Shown here piece by piece: positions 11,473 to 22,377 of a DNA stretch of 64,000 bases. This DNA comes from Thinopyrum elongatum (lineage: Eukaryota; Streptophyta; Magnoliopsida; Poales; Poaceae): assembly GCA_011799875.1 (NCBI GenBank), contig CM022301.1:325518929-325582928 (forward strand), read 5' to 3'. Each line of letters starts with the position of its first letter. Position 1 is the stretch's first letter. Position numbers and translations under genes: made by a program. The notes below the pieces were generated by a model. The model saw only the letters and a program-made list of their open reading frames with translations, did not search any database and was not told where the DNA came from.

Positions 11473-12890
11473 GTTGACTTGTGGGCCTACTGGGTTGACA
11501 CGTAGGCTTTCCTAAAAAAAAGGTTGACGCGCACGCAAGGCCTTGTCAACTTAGTCAACACACGAGAGCAGTGACTGTTGGATGTCCATCCAACGGCTGT
11601 CATGCTTCTTCAATCTCTGCTCTTCCTGCTCTAGCCGCTCAAACCAGCACCGGCGGGACTGCCTGCTCCCTCCTCCCGTGGCCGGTTGCGCTGCCGCGCA
11701 GGCCTCATCGCCCCACCCTACTCCCATCGCTGGCCTGGCCATCCCTCTACCCACCCACACCTGTTGTTATTCTCCGGCAACGGCAGCCGAACCAGTAAAC
11801 CCTCCTACTCCCCTCCGCGTGGGAAAAATTGCTGAGTCTTCCCTGGCTCCGTATCACTCCCTTACTAGGCCTCGCTGTCGTCCACCGCCCTGGTGCTCTC
11901 GGCACGACGTGGTCAACATGGTCAACGAACGACATCCTTGGGAAGAGGACTGTATGTGGAGAGGCTGACAGCTAGGTCCACGGCCGCACGCAAGGAAGTG
12001 CCTCCTTATTACGCGCAAAATAATGATTCCTCCACCTAACAGCGGGGATCCACCGGAAGGGCCTCTGTATTTCGCAAAAAAAAATGTTCCTCCCGCTGAC
12101 AGCTCGGACCCACCAGCTATATCTACGCACGCAAGGAAGTGCCTCCTTATTACGCACAAAAAAATGAATACTCCCCCTGCTCGCTGGGACCCACCATATT
12201 TGGAGGCTGACTTGTGGGCCTACTAAGTTGACGCAGACGGAGGGCTTTGTCAACTTAGTCAATATAAATGATTCTAGATATAGTGACCGTACGATGTCCA
12301 TCCAATGGCCGTCGTGCTTCTTCAACCTCTGGTCTTCTTGCTCTAGCCGCCCAAACCAGCGCCGGCCGTGCCGCCTGCTCCTGCCTCACGTGGCCGGCTG
12401 TGCTGCCGCGCAGTCCTCACCGGCCCACCCTACTCCCATTGCTGGCCTGGCCATCCCTGTACTCACCCAGACCTCCTATTATTCTCCGGCGATGGCAGCC
12501 TAACACTGCAGCCGAACCAGTAAACCCTCGTACTCCCCTCCATGTGGGAAACAACTGCCGAGTCTTCCCCAGCCCTGGGTCATTCCCTTCCTAGGCCTCG
12601 CTGTCGTCCACCGCCTTGGTGCTCTCACCGTGGCGTGGTCAACATGGTTAAGGAATGACTTACATCGGAAGAGGACTATACATGGAGAGGCTGACAGCTG
12701 GGTCCACGACCGTAGCAAGGAAGTGCCTCCTTATTACGCGCAAAATAATGATTCCTCCACCTGACAGCGGGGACCTACCAGAAGGGTCTCTGTATTTTGC
12801 GAAAAAAACATTTCCCCCCTAACAGCTGGGACCCACCAGTTATATCTTTGCACGCAAGGAAGTGCCTCCTTATCCTCCCTGACAGCTGGG
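11473..12890 (+). repeat. Two tandem modules of about 0.7 kb in CACTA-B
   Basis: Each module begins GACTTGTGGGCCTACT (about 11476 and 12207), followed by a GTTGAC/GTCAAC-rich stretch and a perfect or near-perfect palindrome of the form GTTGGATGTCCATCCAAC. A C-rich segment follows, then repeated GACAGCTGGGACCCACCAG and GGAAGTGCCTCCTTATTACG phrases. A partial module begins at about 10197. Long open frames here arise from the C-rich repeats and are not taken as genes. Confidence 0.75.
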
Positions 12891-13179
12891 ACCCACCCGG
12901 TCAAACCATACATAGGGTTGTCTGTCTGGTCGCGAACATGTACGTACATACTAGTCGATCGGTCTCTCTGCAACGATGAACCGTGGCCGAGAAAGCAACG
13001 ACACATGTAGTAGTAGAGCCCTCGACGTAGTAGTTCAGGTAGTCCAGTAAAAACCGTGTACACGTACGTACAACCAGATGCTAAAAAATACGGCCACGTA
13101 TGTACATACGAGCGGGGTCTCGAACGCGTACTCGCGCATATGTACGGCCAGGGCTCGTGTACATGGAGAGGCAACGGAT

Positions 13180-13930
13180 GGCAGCAATAGCATCCTGTTC
13201 ATCGGAAGCCAACCGGCTGGGTCGGAATGGAGAAACTGCGTCGTGTTCATCGGGAGGAAACGAAATGCGTCGTGTTCATCGGGAGCCAACTGGCTTGGAC
13301 GGAATAGCCGAAACGGGGTCTGGCGTACCGCAGAATGGAGCAAACGGCCTTCTGTTTGAGTGACTGCGGTCGAAACGGGGTGCTGTTGATCAGGAGGGGT
13401 GTGGCATACCGCAAAACGGAGGAAACCGACTTGTGTTGGAGCGCCTACGGTCGAAATGGGGTCCTGTTCATCGGGAGGGGTGTGGCGTACCACAAAACGG
13501 GACTCCATGGGCTACTATTCATCCACCGTCTACTGCCTCGCTCCAGCCTCCACGGCTACTGTTCATCCACTGTCGACTTCCTCCAGCCTCCACGGGTTAC
13601 TGTTCATCCAACATAGACTTCCTCCTGCCTCCACCAGCTATTGTTCATCCACGGGGTCCTGTTCATCCAGCCTCCTCCGGCTACTGTTCAACCAGCCCTC
13701 CATGGGGTCCAGTTCATCCACCCTCCACCGGCTACTGTTTAACCAGCCCTCCACGGGGTCCTCTTCATCCACCCCAACCGGCTCAATCGGATGGTGTGTG
13801 GAGGCCTCCTCTCGATCGGGGTCCTGTTCATCCAGCGACAACGGCCTCTACTACCACGGGGTCCTGTTCATCCAACCCCCATCGAGAACTGTTCATCCAA
13901 CCCCCAACAACGGTCACTGTTCAACAAGAG
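13180..13930 (+). repeat. Subterminal CTGTTCATCC repeat array of CACTA-B
   Basis: Many copies of a 10-12 bp motif related to CTGTTCATCC, often preceded by GGGGTC or CGGCTA, fill this block. CACTA ends carry such arrays as binding sites for the TnpA-type protein. The same array is at 55.37-56.06 kb in CACTA-A. Confidence 0.7.
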
Positions 13931-14419
13931 GCAGCAGCAACAGGTTCGATCAGCTTCAGTTAGCAGTAGTAGCGAAGGAATCGCTCCGGTTCAGTTAACA
14001 GCCAAGGATCGATCGCTCGGGTTCAGTAACGTAGCTAGTGCAATCGCTCGGGTTCAGTAAGCGAATGCCTCGCTCGGGTTCAGCTAGAGCCCAACGCCTC
14101 GCACACAAGCGCGTACATGTACGAGAGAAATGCGCAATCCCTCCATGCATCGCTCGGCCCCGACCACCCACTGTAATCGGGAACTCCCCGAAATTTTCCT
14201 CGCCCTCGCTTCTACCACGATTTTTTCCGTCATGGACGGCCCAAAGAATGTCATGCAGGTGCGTCCCCGGCCCGCCCAGGACGAAAAGCCCATTTTCTGT
14301 CATGATTTTTTGTCATAGAAGTAGGAGCCCACCACATCTATGATGATACGTGCTTTTGTCACAATTATCGTCATAGAAGTGTCATAAGCATGACAGAAAA
14401 AGTTTTCGTTCAGGCCAAA

Positions 14420-14448
14420 ATGTCACGGATGTGTCTTTTTTTGTAGTG
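14420..14448 (+). repeat. Right terminal repeat of CACTA-B
   Basis: Read inward on the minus strand it is CACTACAAAAAAAGACAC, followed by ATCCGTGACAT. The right end of CACTA-A differs by a TGTAGTG to TATAGTG change and one extra T. Confidence 0.85.
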
Positions 14449-14976
14449 TAATCTTGCAAAGGCAAATAAACTGTTGCACGAGATTACCCGCAGAATTAGC
14501 CGAAGAGGTTAGGAACTCCAATCACCCATTGTGTAGTTCCACTAAAATTGAGAGACATTGCCCATGTGACATTTTAGTAGAACTGCACAAGACACTCTTT
14601 TAAAAAAACGTGTTTTGTGTAGTTCACCAAAAGGTCACAATAGCAACAAGGTGAAATGGATATCCCTATCTGCACAAAAAAGATAGAAAGAAAACTGTTA
14701 CTGGTCAATAACCAGATATGAAACATACACGAAATGAAAAGAAGCAACTTCATTATCTTCATGGCAATCACGCAAGGACAGTAGAAGTTTTAGAATGGCA
14801 GCATTGCTTCATATTACCAGAAGCATTACAATCAACAATGACATTAGTCAAATATGGCATTACTTTAATGGTGGCATTGCTTGTTTTACCAGATACATTA
14901 GATTAACAGCAGCTAAAGATTTGGTACAATGGCATGGGACGGTGGGGACACCAGGACATGCACCATCGTAAAGAAG
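14449..14976. other. Low-copy sequence with a hairpin and the first copy of a diverged duplication
   Basis: No gene is seen. An 18-bp inverted repeat (14531-14548 and 14571-14588, two mismatches, 22-bp loop) could fold into a hairpin. Bases 14741-14976 resemble 16502-16743 (GAAGCAACTT start, CATTAGATTAACA inside, GGCGTAAAG-like end), an old tandem duplication now split by a solo LTR. Confidence 0.55.
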
Positions 14977-16498
14977 TGATAACCCACAAGTATAGGGGAT
15001 CGTTTGTAGCCTTTTTCGATAAATAGGAGTGTGGAACCCAATGAGGAGCTAAAGGTAGAACAAATATTCCCTCAAGTTCTATCGACCACCGATACAACTC
15101 TATGCACACTTAACGTTTGCATTACCTAGAACAAGAATAAAACTAGAAGTGCTTTGTAGGTATGAAGGGATAAGTTTGCAAGATACTAAAGAACGTAAAA
15201 ATAAAAAGTAGGTGTTGTCCTAATTAAAGTACAATTAAAGTATAGCGAGTGTGGATTAGTAGTGGTAGGATTTGCGGAATTGTCCCTAAGCAATTGACTA
15301 CGGTACTAGACCAATAACAAGTTTTTATGTGGGAGTGGCCACTGCTAGCATGTCATCCCTTACTTGGAATTCTATGCACTTATGATTGGAACTATTAGCA
15401 AGCATCTGCAACTACTAACGTTCGTTAAGGTAAAACCCAACCATAGCATTAACATATAAATTGGTCCCCCTTCAATCCCGTATGCATCAATTTCTATTTT
15501 AGGAAGAAGTTTCCGTCACTCTTGCCCTCCAATGCATAGTCCCATCAACATACAACTAACCCTATGGTGTGATCCACACGCGCGCTCATATGATAGGCAC
15601 CAAAGGACAGCAACATAACCACAAGCAAATTAAACCAATCATAGCAATTCACCAATTACCGATATGACAACAAAAATTTACTCAAGCATCATAGGATGGC
15701 AACATATCATTGGATGGTAATATGCAGCATAAAGCACCATGTTCAAGTAGAGGGTACATCAGGTTGCGGGAGAGTGGACCACTATAGATAGATGGGGGAA
15801 GGTGATGAATATGTTGGTGAAGATGACGGAGTTGTTGGGGTAGATCGCCGTCACACGATGATTGCCCCGACGGTGTTCTGGTGCCACCGTGAGAGAGGGG
15901 GAGAGAGCCCCCCTTCTTCGTCTTCTTCCTTGGCCTCCCCCTAGATGGGAGGAGAGTTCCCCCTCTGGACCATGGCTTCCATGGAGGCGGAGGGCCGAGA
16001 GCCCCTCTGAGATTGGATCTGTCTCTTTGTTCTCTTCTGTTTCACGGTCCTGTTTTCTGACCGAAAACCGTTTCTTATATTCCCGAAGATCCGTAACTCC
16101 GATTGCGCTGATATTTTAACATGATTTTTTCCGAATATAAGCTTCCTTGCGCCCGAAGTAGAGCAGCAACCGCCTTACGAGGTGGCCACCACGCGCCTAA
16201 GGGCTGGGCCACGCCCTGGTATCTTGTGGAGGTCGTGGGCCTCCGTTTGCGTTGATTCCACCTCCCAAAAATCACATATATTCCAAAATAATTCTCCATA
16301 AATTTTTATCGCGTTTGGACTTCGTTTGATATGGATACTCCGCGAAACAAAAAACATGCAACAAATAGGAACTGACACTGGGCACTGGATCAATATGTTA
16401 GTCCAATAAATCATACAAATTGTTGCCAAAAGTATGTGAAAGTTGTATAATATTGGCATGAAACAATAAAAATTTATAGATACGACAGAGACATATCA
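14977..16498 (-). mobile_element. Solo LTR, Gypsy type
   Basis: The plus strand starts TGATAACCCACAAG and ends GAGACATATCA. AGAAG flanks both sides (14972-14976 and 16499-16503). No internal region or primer site is present, so the two LTRs of the original element recombined. Its ends (CTTGTGGGTTATCA on the minus strand) resemble those of the LTR at 57121-58640, so the families are related. Confidence 0.9.
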
Positions 16499-16503
16499 AG
16501 AAG

Positions 16504-17110
16504 CAACTTACTTATCATAATGGGAAATATAGCAGGAGAGTACCATTTGTAAAACAGTTTAATTGCATCATATTACTAGAGGCATTAGATTAACAATAAC
16601 ATTGGTTAGACATGTCCTTACTGTAATAGTGGGATTGCTTCATTCTACAAGCGCCCTTACATTAACAATAGTAAAAAGTGGTATAAGGGCATGCGACAGT
16701 GGACGCATCAGCGCCATGTACCTACAGGGAGGCGTAAAGTGGTGATGCCAACATCCAATCAAGATCTGGGCTGGTCCCAAATTTTGTTCTCTTTACCCAC
16801 CTTTTACTATGTGAGGGCAGTAAATCTAATCCTAGGCATACTCTGTTGACTTGTCCCCCAGCCGCCACTTTCTTTCCCTTTTTTAACCAATAATAGATCT
16901 GTTCCTTATCCTGTTTGTACAGCATTTTCCCTTTATTTACCTCTTCAACCAAGAGACCGGTTGGGTATCCAGTCTCTACTAATCCCCCCCTGTTATTTCC
17001 TCTTTTAAGCAAGTCCTAGATTCATGCTACGACTTTCCACCCTTTCTTCTCTGTTTGAACCAAGTCCTAGATTCGATTGCATGAAGTATCTTTACCACTA
17101 ATAATACTAA
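16504..17110. other. Low-copy spacer with the second duplication copy
   Basis: Up to about 16745 this is the second, diverged copy of 14741-14976. The rest shows no reading frame I would call. AAGCAAGTCCTAGATTC and ACCAAGTCCTAGATTC form a short direct repeat near 17010 and 17060. Confidence 0.4.
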
Positions 17111-17114
17111 AAGA

Positions 17115-17345
17115 TTAGGCGGCTTTGGAAGAACTAATGGAAGTAGAAAAAGACCCACATGCATCCACGTGGGGAGCTGGGGCAGTAGAGCAAGGCCATT
17201 TTCCGAGGAAGTTATACCTGAGGGTCGTCGGGATGTGGCTAGGAGGGCAGCTGGAGGGCGGATCTGGCCACAATATGGCATGGAGGAAGATGGGGCTGGA
17301 GGACCTCCCGAGTCGGCGCTGTGTCGGAGTGAACAGCACAGGCAT
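17115..17345 (-). CDS. Possible 76-aa reading frame behind a TATA box
   Basis: A minus-strand frame of 76 codons starts MPVLFTPTQRRLGRSS and ends SSSKAA. It is not recognised. It lies about 220 bases downstream of a TATA box on the same strand (17562-17574), in a G/C-rich block that is open in several frames. The block could equally be a 5' leader or first exon of a broken gene. Treat as tentative. Confidence 0.2.
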   Translation of the reverse strand: MPVLFTPTQRRLGRSSSPIFLHAILWPDPPSSCPPSHIPTTLRYNFLGKWPCSTAPAPHVDACGSFSTSISSSKAA

Positions 17346-17561
17346 CCGATCGGGACACGCTGGCAGCTGTGGGTTTCCTTCCTCGCTGCCGATGACCGCG
17401 TGAAGGATGCACCTACTCCCCTACACCATGGCCGAGGGGGTCCGGCCGGATCTGTGACCAGTGGTGAGCACAGAGAGGATGTGGGCACCGCTGCCTTGTT
17501 TAGATCTGGAGAGGGTAAGAGAGTGAAGAGAGCAACCCTGGTAAAGCAAGCGCTCAGGCTC

Positions 17562-17574
17562 CTGCCTATATATA
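17562..17574 (-). promoter_or_regulatory. TATA box, minus strand
   Basis: CTATATATATAGGCAGG on the minus strand is followed about 30 bases later by a C/T-rich start-like region and a G/C-rich leader. This suggests a remnant promoter reading left. Confidence 0.4.
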
Positions 17575-17589
17575 TAGTGGAGTGATTTT

Positions 17590-17972
17590 TCTTTTTCTCT
17601 CTACAAGAATTGTATTAATTTTTGTACGTGACATTAAAGAAAAGAAACTCTCTATTTAATGTGACTAACTGCACGCCGCACTTTGTACCGCACTTTATAG
17701 GTTTGATATAACTAACCTATACGTATAAACACATGCTCGGTTTACATTCCTAATCTCTAGCTAGAGATTGAACTGTATTTGTTTACATGTACCACCTTTT
17801 TCTTTTATTTTTTTGCTCCATGGCACAATTCATCGATACAAAATGAGAAAAGTATAAAATAAACCGTAAACTTGTACTCCGGGTCTGAATTGAACCCTAA
17901 CCTTCAAATCCTCAAAATTGGCATGCCATCCTTATATATCCTGGTTGATCCCGACCATTTTTAGCTGAAAGT
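17590..17972. other. A/T-rich spacer, nothing recognised
   Basis: No credible frame, terminal repeat or known element end was seen between the TATA box and the next minus-strand frame. Confidence 0.5.
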
Positions 17973-18218
17973 TCATTTGGTTTTCTGGGATTGCTTACGT
18001 GGCAAAAGGAAATCCAGTGTGCTGGCTATACTCGTCATTGCCTTGTCAATGATGAACTCTGGCAACAAGCTGAGCTCGGTGTTGCATACCTGCGTGTAGA
18101 AGGTCATGGCGGACAACAACCTTTTCTTGTCGGTGCTTGACACTCTTGTACTATTGTTGGTGAGCACCTCTGCGCATGGAACATGGTGGAAGGGCACTCG
18201 GGCACTGGCCCGGAGCAT
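17973..18218 (-). CDS. Unrecognised fragment, 81-aa open frame
   Basis: The minus-strand frame starts MLRASARVPFHHVPC and runs to a stop at 17973. The part around FYTQVCNTELSLLPEF and DKAMTSIASTLDFLLP looks protein-like, but I cannot place it in a family. It lies downstream, on the same strand, of a copy of the upstream module at 18430-18612. It may be an exon of a decayed gene; the first ATG may not be the real start. Confidence 0.25.
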   Translation of the reverse strand: MLRASARVPFHHVPCAEVLTNNSTRVSSTDKKRLLSAMTFYTQVCNTELSLLPEFIIDKAMTSIASTLDFLLPRKQSQKTK

Positions 18219-18429
18219 CCGCAGCCCCGTGCGTTCTTCTAGAATGTGGTGATCACGCTCTCGTCATAGTGCATGCTGAGCTCCACCTCTAAATTTTTAT
18301 TTAGACTTTTCCATACAAAATTATAGGAGTATTTAAAAGTTGAGGGCGGGGCTTTTCTCGCGCGGTAGGCGGGGCAGTTCCGCCTAGTCGGTTCGACAGA
18401 GAGGCGAGAAGATGAGGGAGTAGCGGATT

Positions 18430-18612
18430 CAACTTAGTGCTGGAAAGATAGGGTTGTGTGATTTGATGGCTCATTACTACTGGAAAGGTGGGGTCTTGTG
18501 ATTTGACTGCTCATTATAGTCATTATTACTGCGGTGCTACGACCGGGGTGAGGCTCTCCTTCCGTTCCCCACTCTAATCTGGTGCATGACACGTCGACCC
18601 AGATGTTGGCTT
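18430..18612 (-). promoter_or_regulatory. Copy of the shared upstream module (minus strand)
   Basis: Reversed, this holds CACCCCGGTCGTAGC, then two adjacent copies of a 41-bp phrase with the core TCAAATCACAA and CTTTCCAG (about 18481-18507 and 18441-18467). The same module precedes three loci inside CACTA-A, near 45.57, 47.55 and 51.18 kb. Confidence 0.55.
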
Positions 18613-18837
18613 TCTCCCATGTCGGCAAGGAAAGAAGGAGGAAAGAATCATGCGGTATATAAATACTAGTACTAGTACGTTAGAGGAGTGTGAAATATGG
18701 CAGCCCAGTGAACCAGCAGGCGATATGGCCATAGAAAGCAATGTGGTGATATGGCCATTGAAAACACGCCATCACTTCGTCCTCCACTCGGTTTATCGCC
18801 ATCAGCGGAGCAAGAGCGTCGTCGCAGCTTAGCTAGT

Positions 18838-18885
18838 ACTCCCTCCGTCCCATAAGTACAAGAGCGTTTTTTACACTAGTACATA
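18838..18885 (+). mobile_element. Truncated Stowaway MITE, left end only
   Basis: TACTCCCTCCGTCCCATAAG, followed by AGTACAAGAGCG, is a Stowaway terminal repeat next to TA. No matching right end follows, so only about 45 bp survive. From 18886 to 19181 nothing else is recognised. Confidence 0.55.
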
Positions 18886-19186
18886 GGATTGGATTCCATA
18901 GGAATTTTTCTTCAACCTATTTTTACAATTCCTTTGTTTTTCACGTGCCGTTGAACACTCTTTGCTAATCCTATTGGATTTAGCACTCCAGTCCCATACT
19001 TTCCCCATTCCCGTGTTTTCAGTATCCTGGGAATCAAAGAGGCCCTTAGACTGGTTTATGTCCGGTCATTTTTTTCCCAATGGATTATGTCCAAAAGGTA
19101 ACGAACATGCTCCGGTTTCTATGAATATAATCCGGTTTGCATGTAGTAATTCATTTATTTATTCTTATGCAGGGGGTTTGCATGTA

Positions 19187-20106
19187 TGATACATTCATTT
19201 TGCATCATGTTTTCCTACTCTTATTTATAGTGTTATTATCCATTATAACACTTTGTGGAGTAATTCTAATGCCTTTTCTCTCATAATATGCAAGGTTTAC
19301 ACAAAGAGGGAGAATACCGGTAGCTAGAATTCTGGACCTGAAAAAGCTATGTTAGAGATACCTATTCTGCACATCTCCAAATGAGCTGAAATTTCACGGA
19401 GAATTATTTTGGAATATAGAAAAAATATTGGAGAAAATAAATACCAGAGGGGGCCACCCAGGTGCGCACTAGGCACCAGGGCGCACCACCCCCTCCAGGC
19501 GCGCCCTGGTGGGTAGTGGGCTCCCTGGCCCACCTCCGGTGCCCATCTTCTCGTACATAAGGTCTTTTGACCTAGAAAAAATATAAAGAGAGGACTTTCG
19601 GGACGGAGTGTCCCCATCTCGAGGCGGAACTTGGGCAGGAGCACTTTTGCTCTCCGGCGGAGCTATTCCGCCGGGGATACTTCCCTCCGGGAGGGGGAAA
19701 TCGAAGCTATCGTCATCACCAACAAACCCCTCCCTCACCGTGGGAGGGCTAATCTCCATCAACATCTTCATCAACACCATCTCCTCTCAAAACCCTAGTT
19801 CATCCCTTGTGTTCAATCTTTGTATCAAAACCTCGGATTGGTTCCTATGGGTGACTAGGAGTGTTGATTACATCTTGTAGTTGATGCTAGCCGGTTATAT
19901 GGTGGAAGATTATATGTTCAGATCTATCATGATATTTAATACCCCTCTGATCTTGAGCATGAATATGTTTTGTGAGTAGTTACTTTTGTTCTTGAGGACA
20001 TGGGAGAAGTCTCGTCATAAGTAATCATGTAAATTTGATTTTCGTTCGATATTTTCATGATATGTATGTTGTGATTCCCTTAGTGGTGTTATGCGAACGT
20101 CGACTA
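19187..20106 (+). repeat. 5' LTR, truncated at its 3' side
   Basis: It starts TGATACATTCATTTTGCATC and aligns with 57121-58035 of the right LTR. Homology stops at GACTA (20102-20106), where the remaining 600 bp of the LTR are missing. Confidence 0.9.
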
Positions 20107-20184
20107 ATCTTGATCGAGTTTTGCAGAGATGCAAACAGACTAATCTTGATCTAGTTTTGCAGAGATATGAACAGACTAATCTTG
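20102..20184 (+). repeat. 36-bp direct repeat at the deletion junction
   Basis: GACTAATCTTGATC...AACA is present twice (20102-20137 and 20138-20173), with a third partial start at 20174. It encodes two copies of TNLDxVLQRxxQ, ahead of the usual TNLVLNWEKCHF of Gypsy reverse transcriptase, so it is an in-frame 12-codon duplication. Confidence 0.8.
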
Positions 20185-22377
20185 TCTTGAATTGGGAGAA
20201 GTGCCACTTTATCGTGAACGAAGGCATTGTCTTGGGGCAAAAAAATTCTGAGCGAGGTATTGAGGTGGATAAAGCTAAAGTTGATGCAATTGAGAAAATG
20301 CCATGTCCTAAAGAAATTAAAGGTATTTGTAGTTTCCTTTGCCATGCTAGTTTCTATAGGAGGTTTATTAAAGACTTCTCCAAAATTTCTAGGCCTCTTA
20401 CTAATCTCTTGCAAAAGGATGTTCCATTTGTTTATGATGATGATTGTGTAGAAGCCTTCGAAACACTTAAGAAAGCCTTAACTTTTGCACCTATTGTTCA
20501 ACCACCTGATTGGAACTTACCTTTTGAAATTATGTGTGATGCTAGTGATTATGCTGTTGGTGTTGTTCTAGGACAAAGAGTTGATAAGAAACTAAATGTT
20601 ATTCATTATGCTAGTAAAACTCTAGACAATGCCCAAAGAAATTATGCTACTACTGAAAAAGAATTTTAGCAGTTGTGTTTGCTTGTGATAAATTCAGATC
20701 TTACGTTGTTGATTATAAAGTAATTGTTCATACCGATCATGCTGTTATTAAATACCTTATGGAAAATAAAGATGCTAAACCGAGACTTATTAGGTGGGTT
20801 CTCTTGCTACAAGAATTTGACTTTCATATTACTAATAGGAAGGGAGCTGAGAACCCCGTAGCTGATAACTTGTCTAGGTTAGAAAATATTCCTGATGACC
20901 CATTGCCCATTGATGATAGCTTTCCAGATGAACAACTAGTTATCATAAATGCTTCTCATAATACTCCTTGGTATGCAGACTATGCTAACTATATTGTTGC
21001 TAAATTTATACCACCTAGTTTCACATACTAACAAAAGAAAAAATTCTTCTATGATTTAAGACATTACTTTTGGGATGACCCACATCTTTATAAAGAAGGA
21101 GTAGATGGTATTATTAGACGTTGTGTACCTGAGCATGAACAGGAACAAATCCTACGGAAATGTCACTCTGAAGCCTACGGAGGACATCATGCGGGAGATA
21201 GAACTGCGCACAAGGTATTACAATCTGGTATTTATTGGCCTACTCTTTTCAAAGATGCTCGTAAGTTTGTCCTTTCTTGTGATGAATGTCAAAGAATTGG
21301 TAATATTGGTAAACGTCAGTAAATGCCTATGAATTATTCACTTGTTATTGAACCATTTGATGTTTGGGGCTTTGACTTTATGGGGCCTTTTCCTTCCTCT
21401 ACTGGGTATACACATATTTTGGTTGCTGTTGATTTTGTCACTAAGTGGGTAGAAGCTATTCCAACTAGTAGTGCTGATCATAACACCTCCATTAAAATGC
21501 TTAAATAAATTATCTTCCCGGGGTTTGGAGTCCCTAGGTATTTAATGACTAATGGTGGTTCACATTTTATTCATGGTGCTTTCTGTAAATTACTTGCTAA
21601 ATATGATGTCAACCATAGAATTCCATCTCCTTATCATGCTCAATCTAGGGGTCCAGTTGAACTTCGCAATAGAGAAATAAAGTTGATATTACAAAAAACT
21701 ATCAATAGGTCCTGAAAGAATTGGTCGAAGAAACTTGATGATGCACTTTGGGCCTATAGAACAACTTATAAGAATCCTATGGGTATGTCTCCATACAAAA
21801 TGTTTATGGAAAAGCTTGTCATTTGCCTCTTGAGTTAGAACATAAAGCATATTGGGCAATTAAAGAAATCAATTATGATTTCAAACTTGCCGGTGAAAAG
21901 AGGTTGTTTGATATTAGCTCCTTAGATGAATGGAAAACCCAAGCCTATGAAAATGCCAAATTATTCAAAGAAAAAGTCTAAAGATGGCATGACAAAAGAA
22001 TCCAAAAGCGAGAATTCAAGGTTGGTGAATATGTTCTATTGTACAATTCTTGTTTTATATTTTTTGGAGGAAAACTTTTTTCCAAATGGGAAGGACCATA
22101 TATCATCGAAGAAGTTTACCACTCCGGAGCTATTAATATCAATAATGCCGAAGGCACCAATCCGAAGGTGGTCAGTGGACAAAGAATTAAGCACTATATT
22201 TCAGGTACACCTACTAATGTTGAAACTAATATTTTTCAAACCATGACACCGGAGGAACACATAAAAAAACCTTCCAAAACACTCCAGAACCCTGAAAAGG
22301 AAGAGGTACGTGATATGGTAAATAAACGAACTCCAAAAATTCGGCAAAAATATTTTCTGCCAGATTTGGAATATTAG
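20107..22377 (+). pseudogene. Gypsy pol remnant: RT end, RNase H, integrase
   Basis: This is the C-terminal part of a Ty3/Gypsy polyprotein. From left: RT thumb/connection (NWEKCHFIVNEGIVLG, FYRRFIKDFSKIS), RNase H ([23 protein letters not shown]), integrase zinc finger (HH at 21184-21189, second C of CDEC at 21287-21289) and integrase core ([12 protein letters not shown]). The YxDD box is lost to the deletion. Damage: a frameshift at about 20665; stops at 21029-21031, 21320-21322, 21506-21508 and 21713-21715; a frameshift near 21810. The second catalytic Asp of the integrase (normally TDGGSHF) is Asn (21551-21553). The tail KWEGPYIIEEVYHSGA to 22377 is the usual post-core region. No functional enzyme can come from this copy. 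Confidence 0.92.

Larger units (their letters stand above)
10190..14448 (+). mobile_element. CACTA element, 3' part (CACTA-B)
   Basis: The segment ends at 14448 in TTTTTTTGTAGTG, the reverse of the CACTACAAAAAAA terminus of CACTA transposons. Its last 29 bases match the right end of CACTA-A at 56541-56570. It is colinear with 52.95-56.57 kb over almost the whole length: the same modules, the same subterminal repeats and the same terminal 300 bp. No left terminus is visible between 9.9 and 10.3 kb. Either the 5' part is deleted, or the element extends left beyond the F-box pseudogene and out of the window. TAA at 14449-14451 would be the right target copy. Confidence 0.8.

Noticed and set aside
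13399..13998. 199-aa open frame in CACTA-B with Ser/Pro-rich repeats
   Set aside because: It reads through the CTGTTCATCC subterminal array and exists in several frames at once; no protein-like pattern beyond the DNA repeat.
17027..17488. 153-aa minus-strand frame and 138-aa plus-strand frame over the same block
   Set aside because: The minus frame lacks an ATG at its start, and both strands are open because of G/C-rich composition; only the shorter 76-aa frame is kept as tentative.
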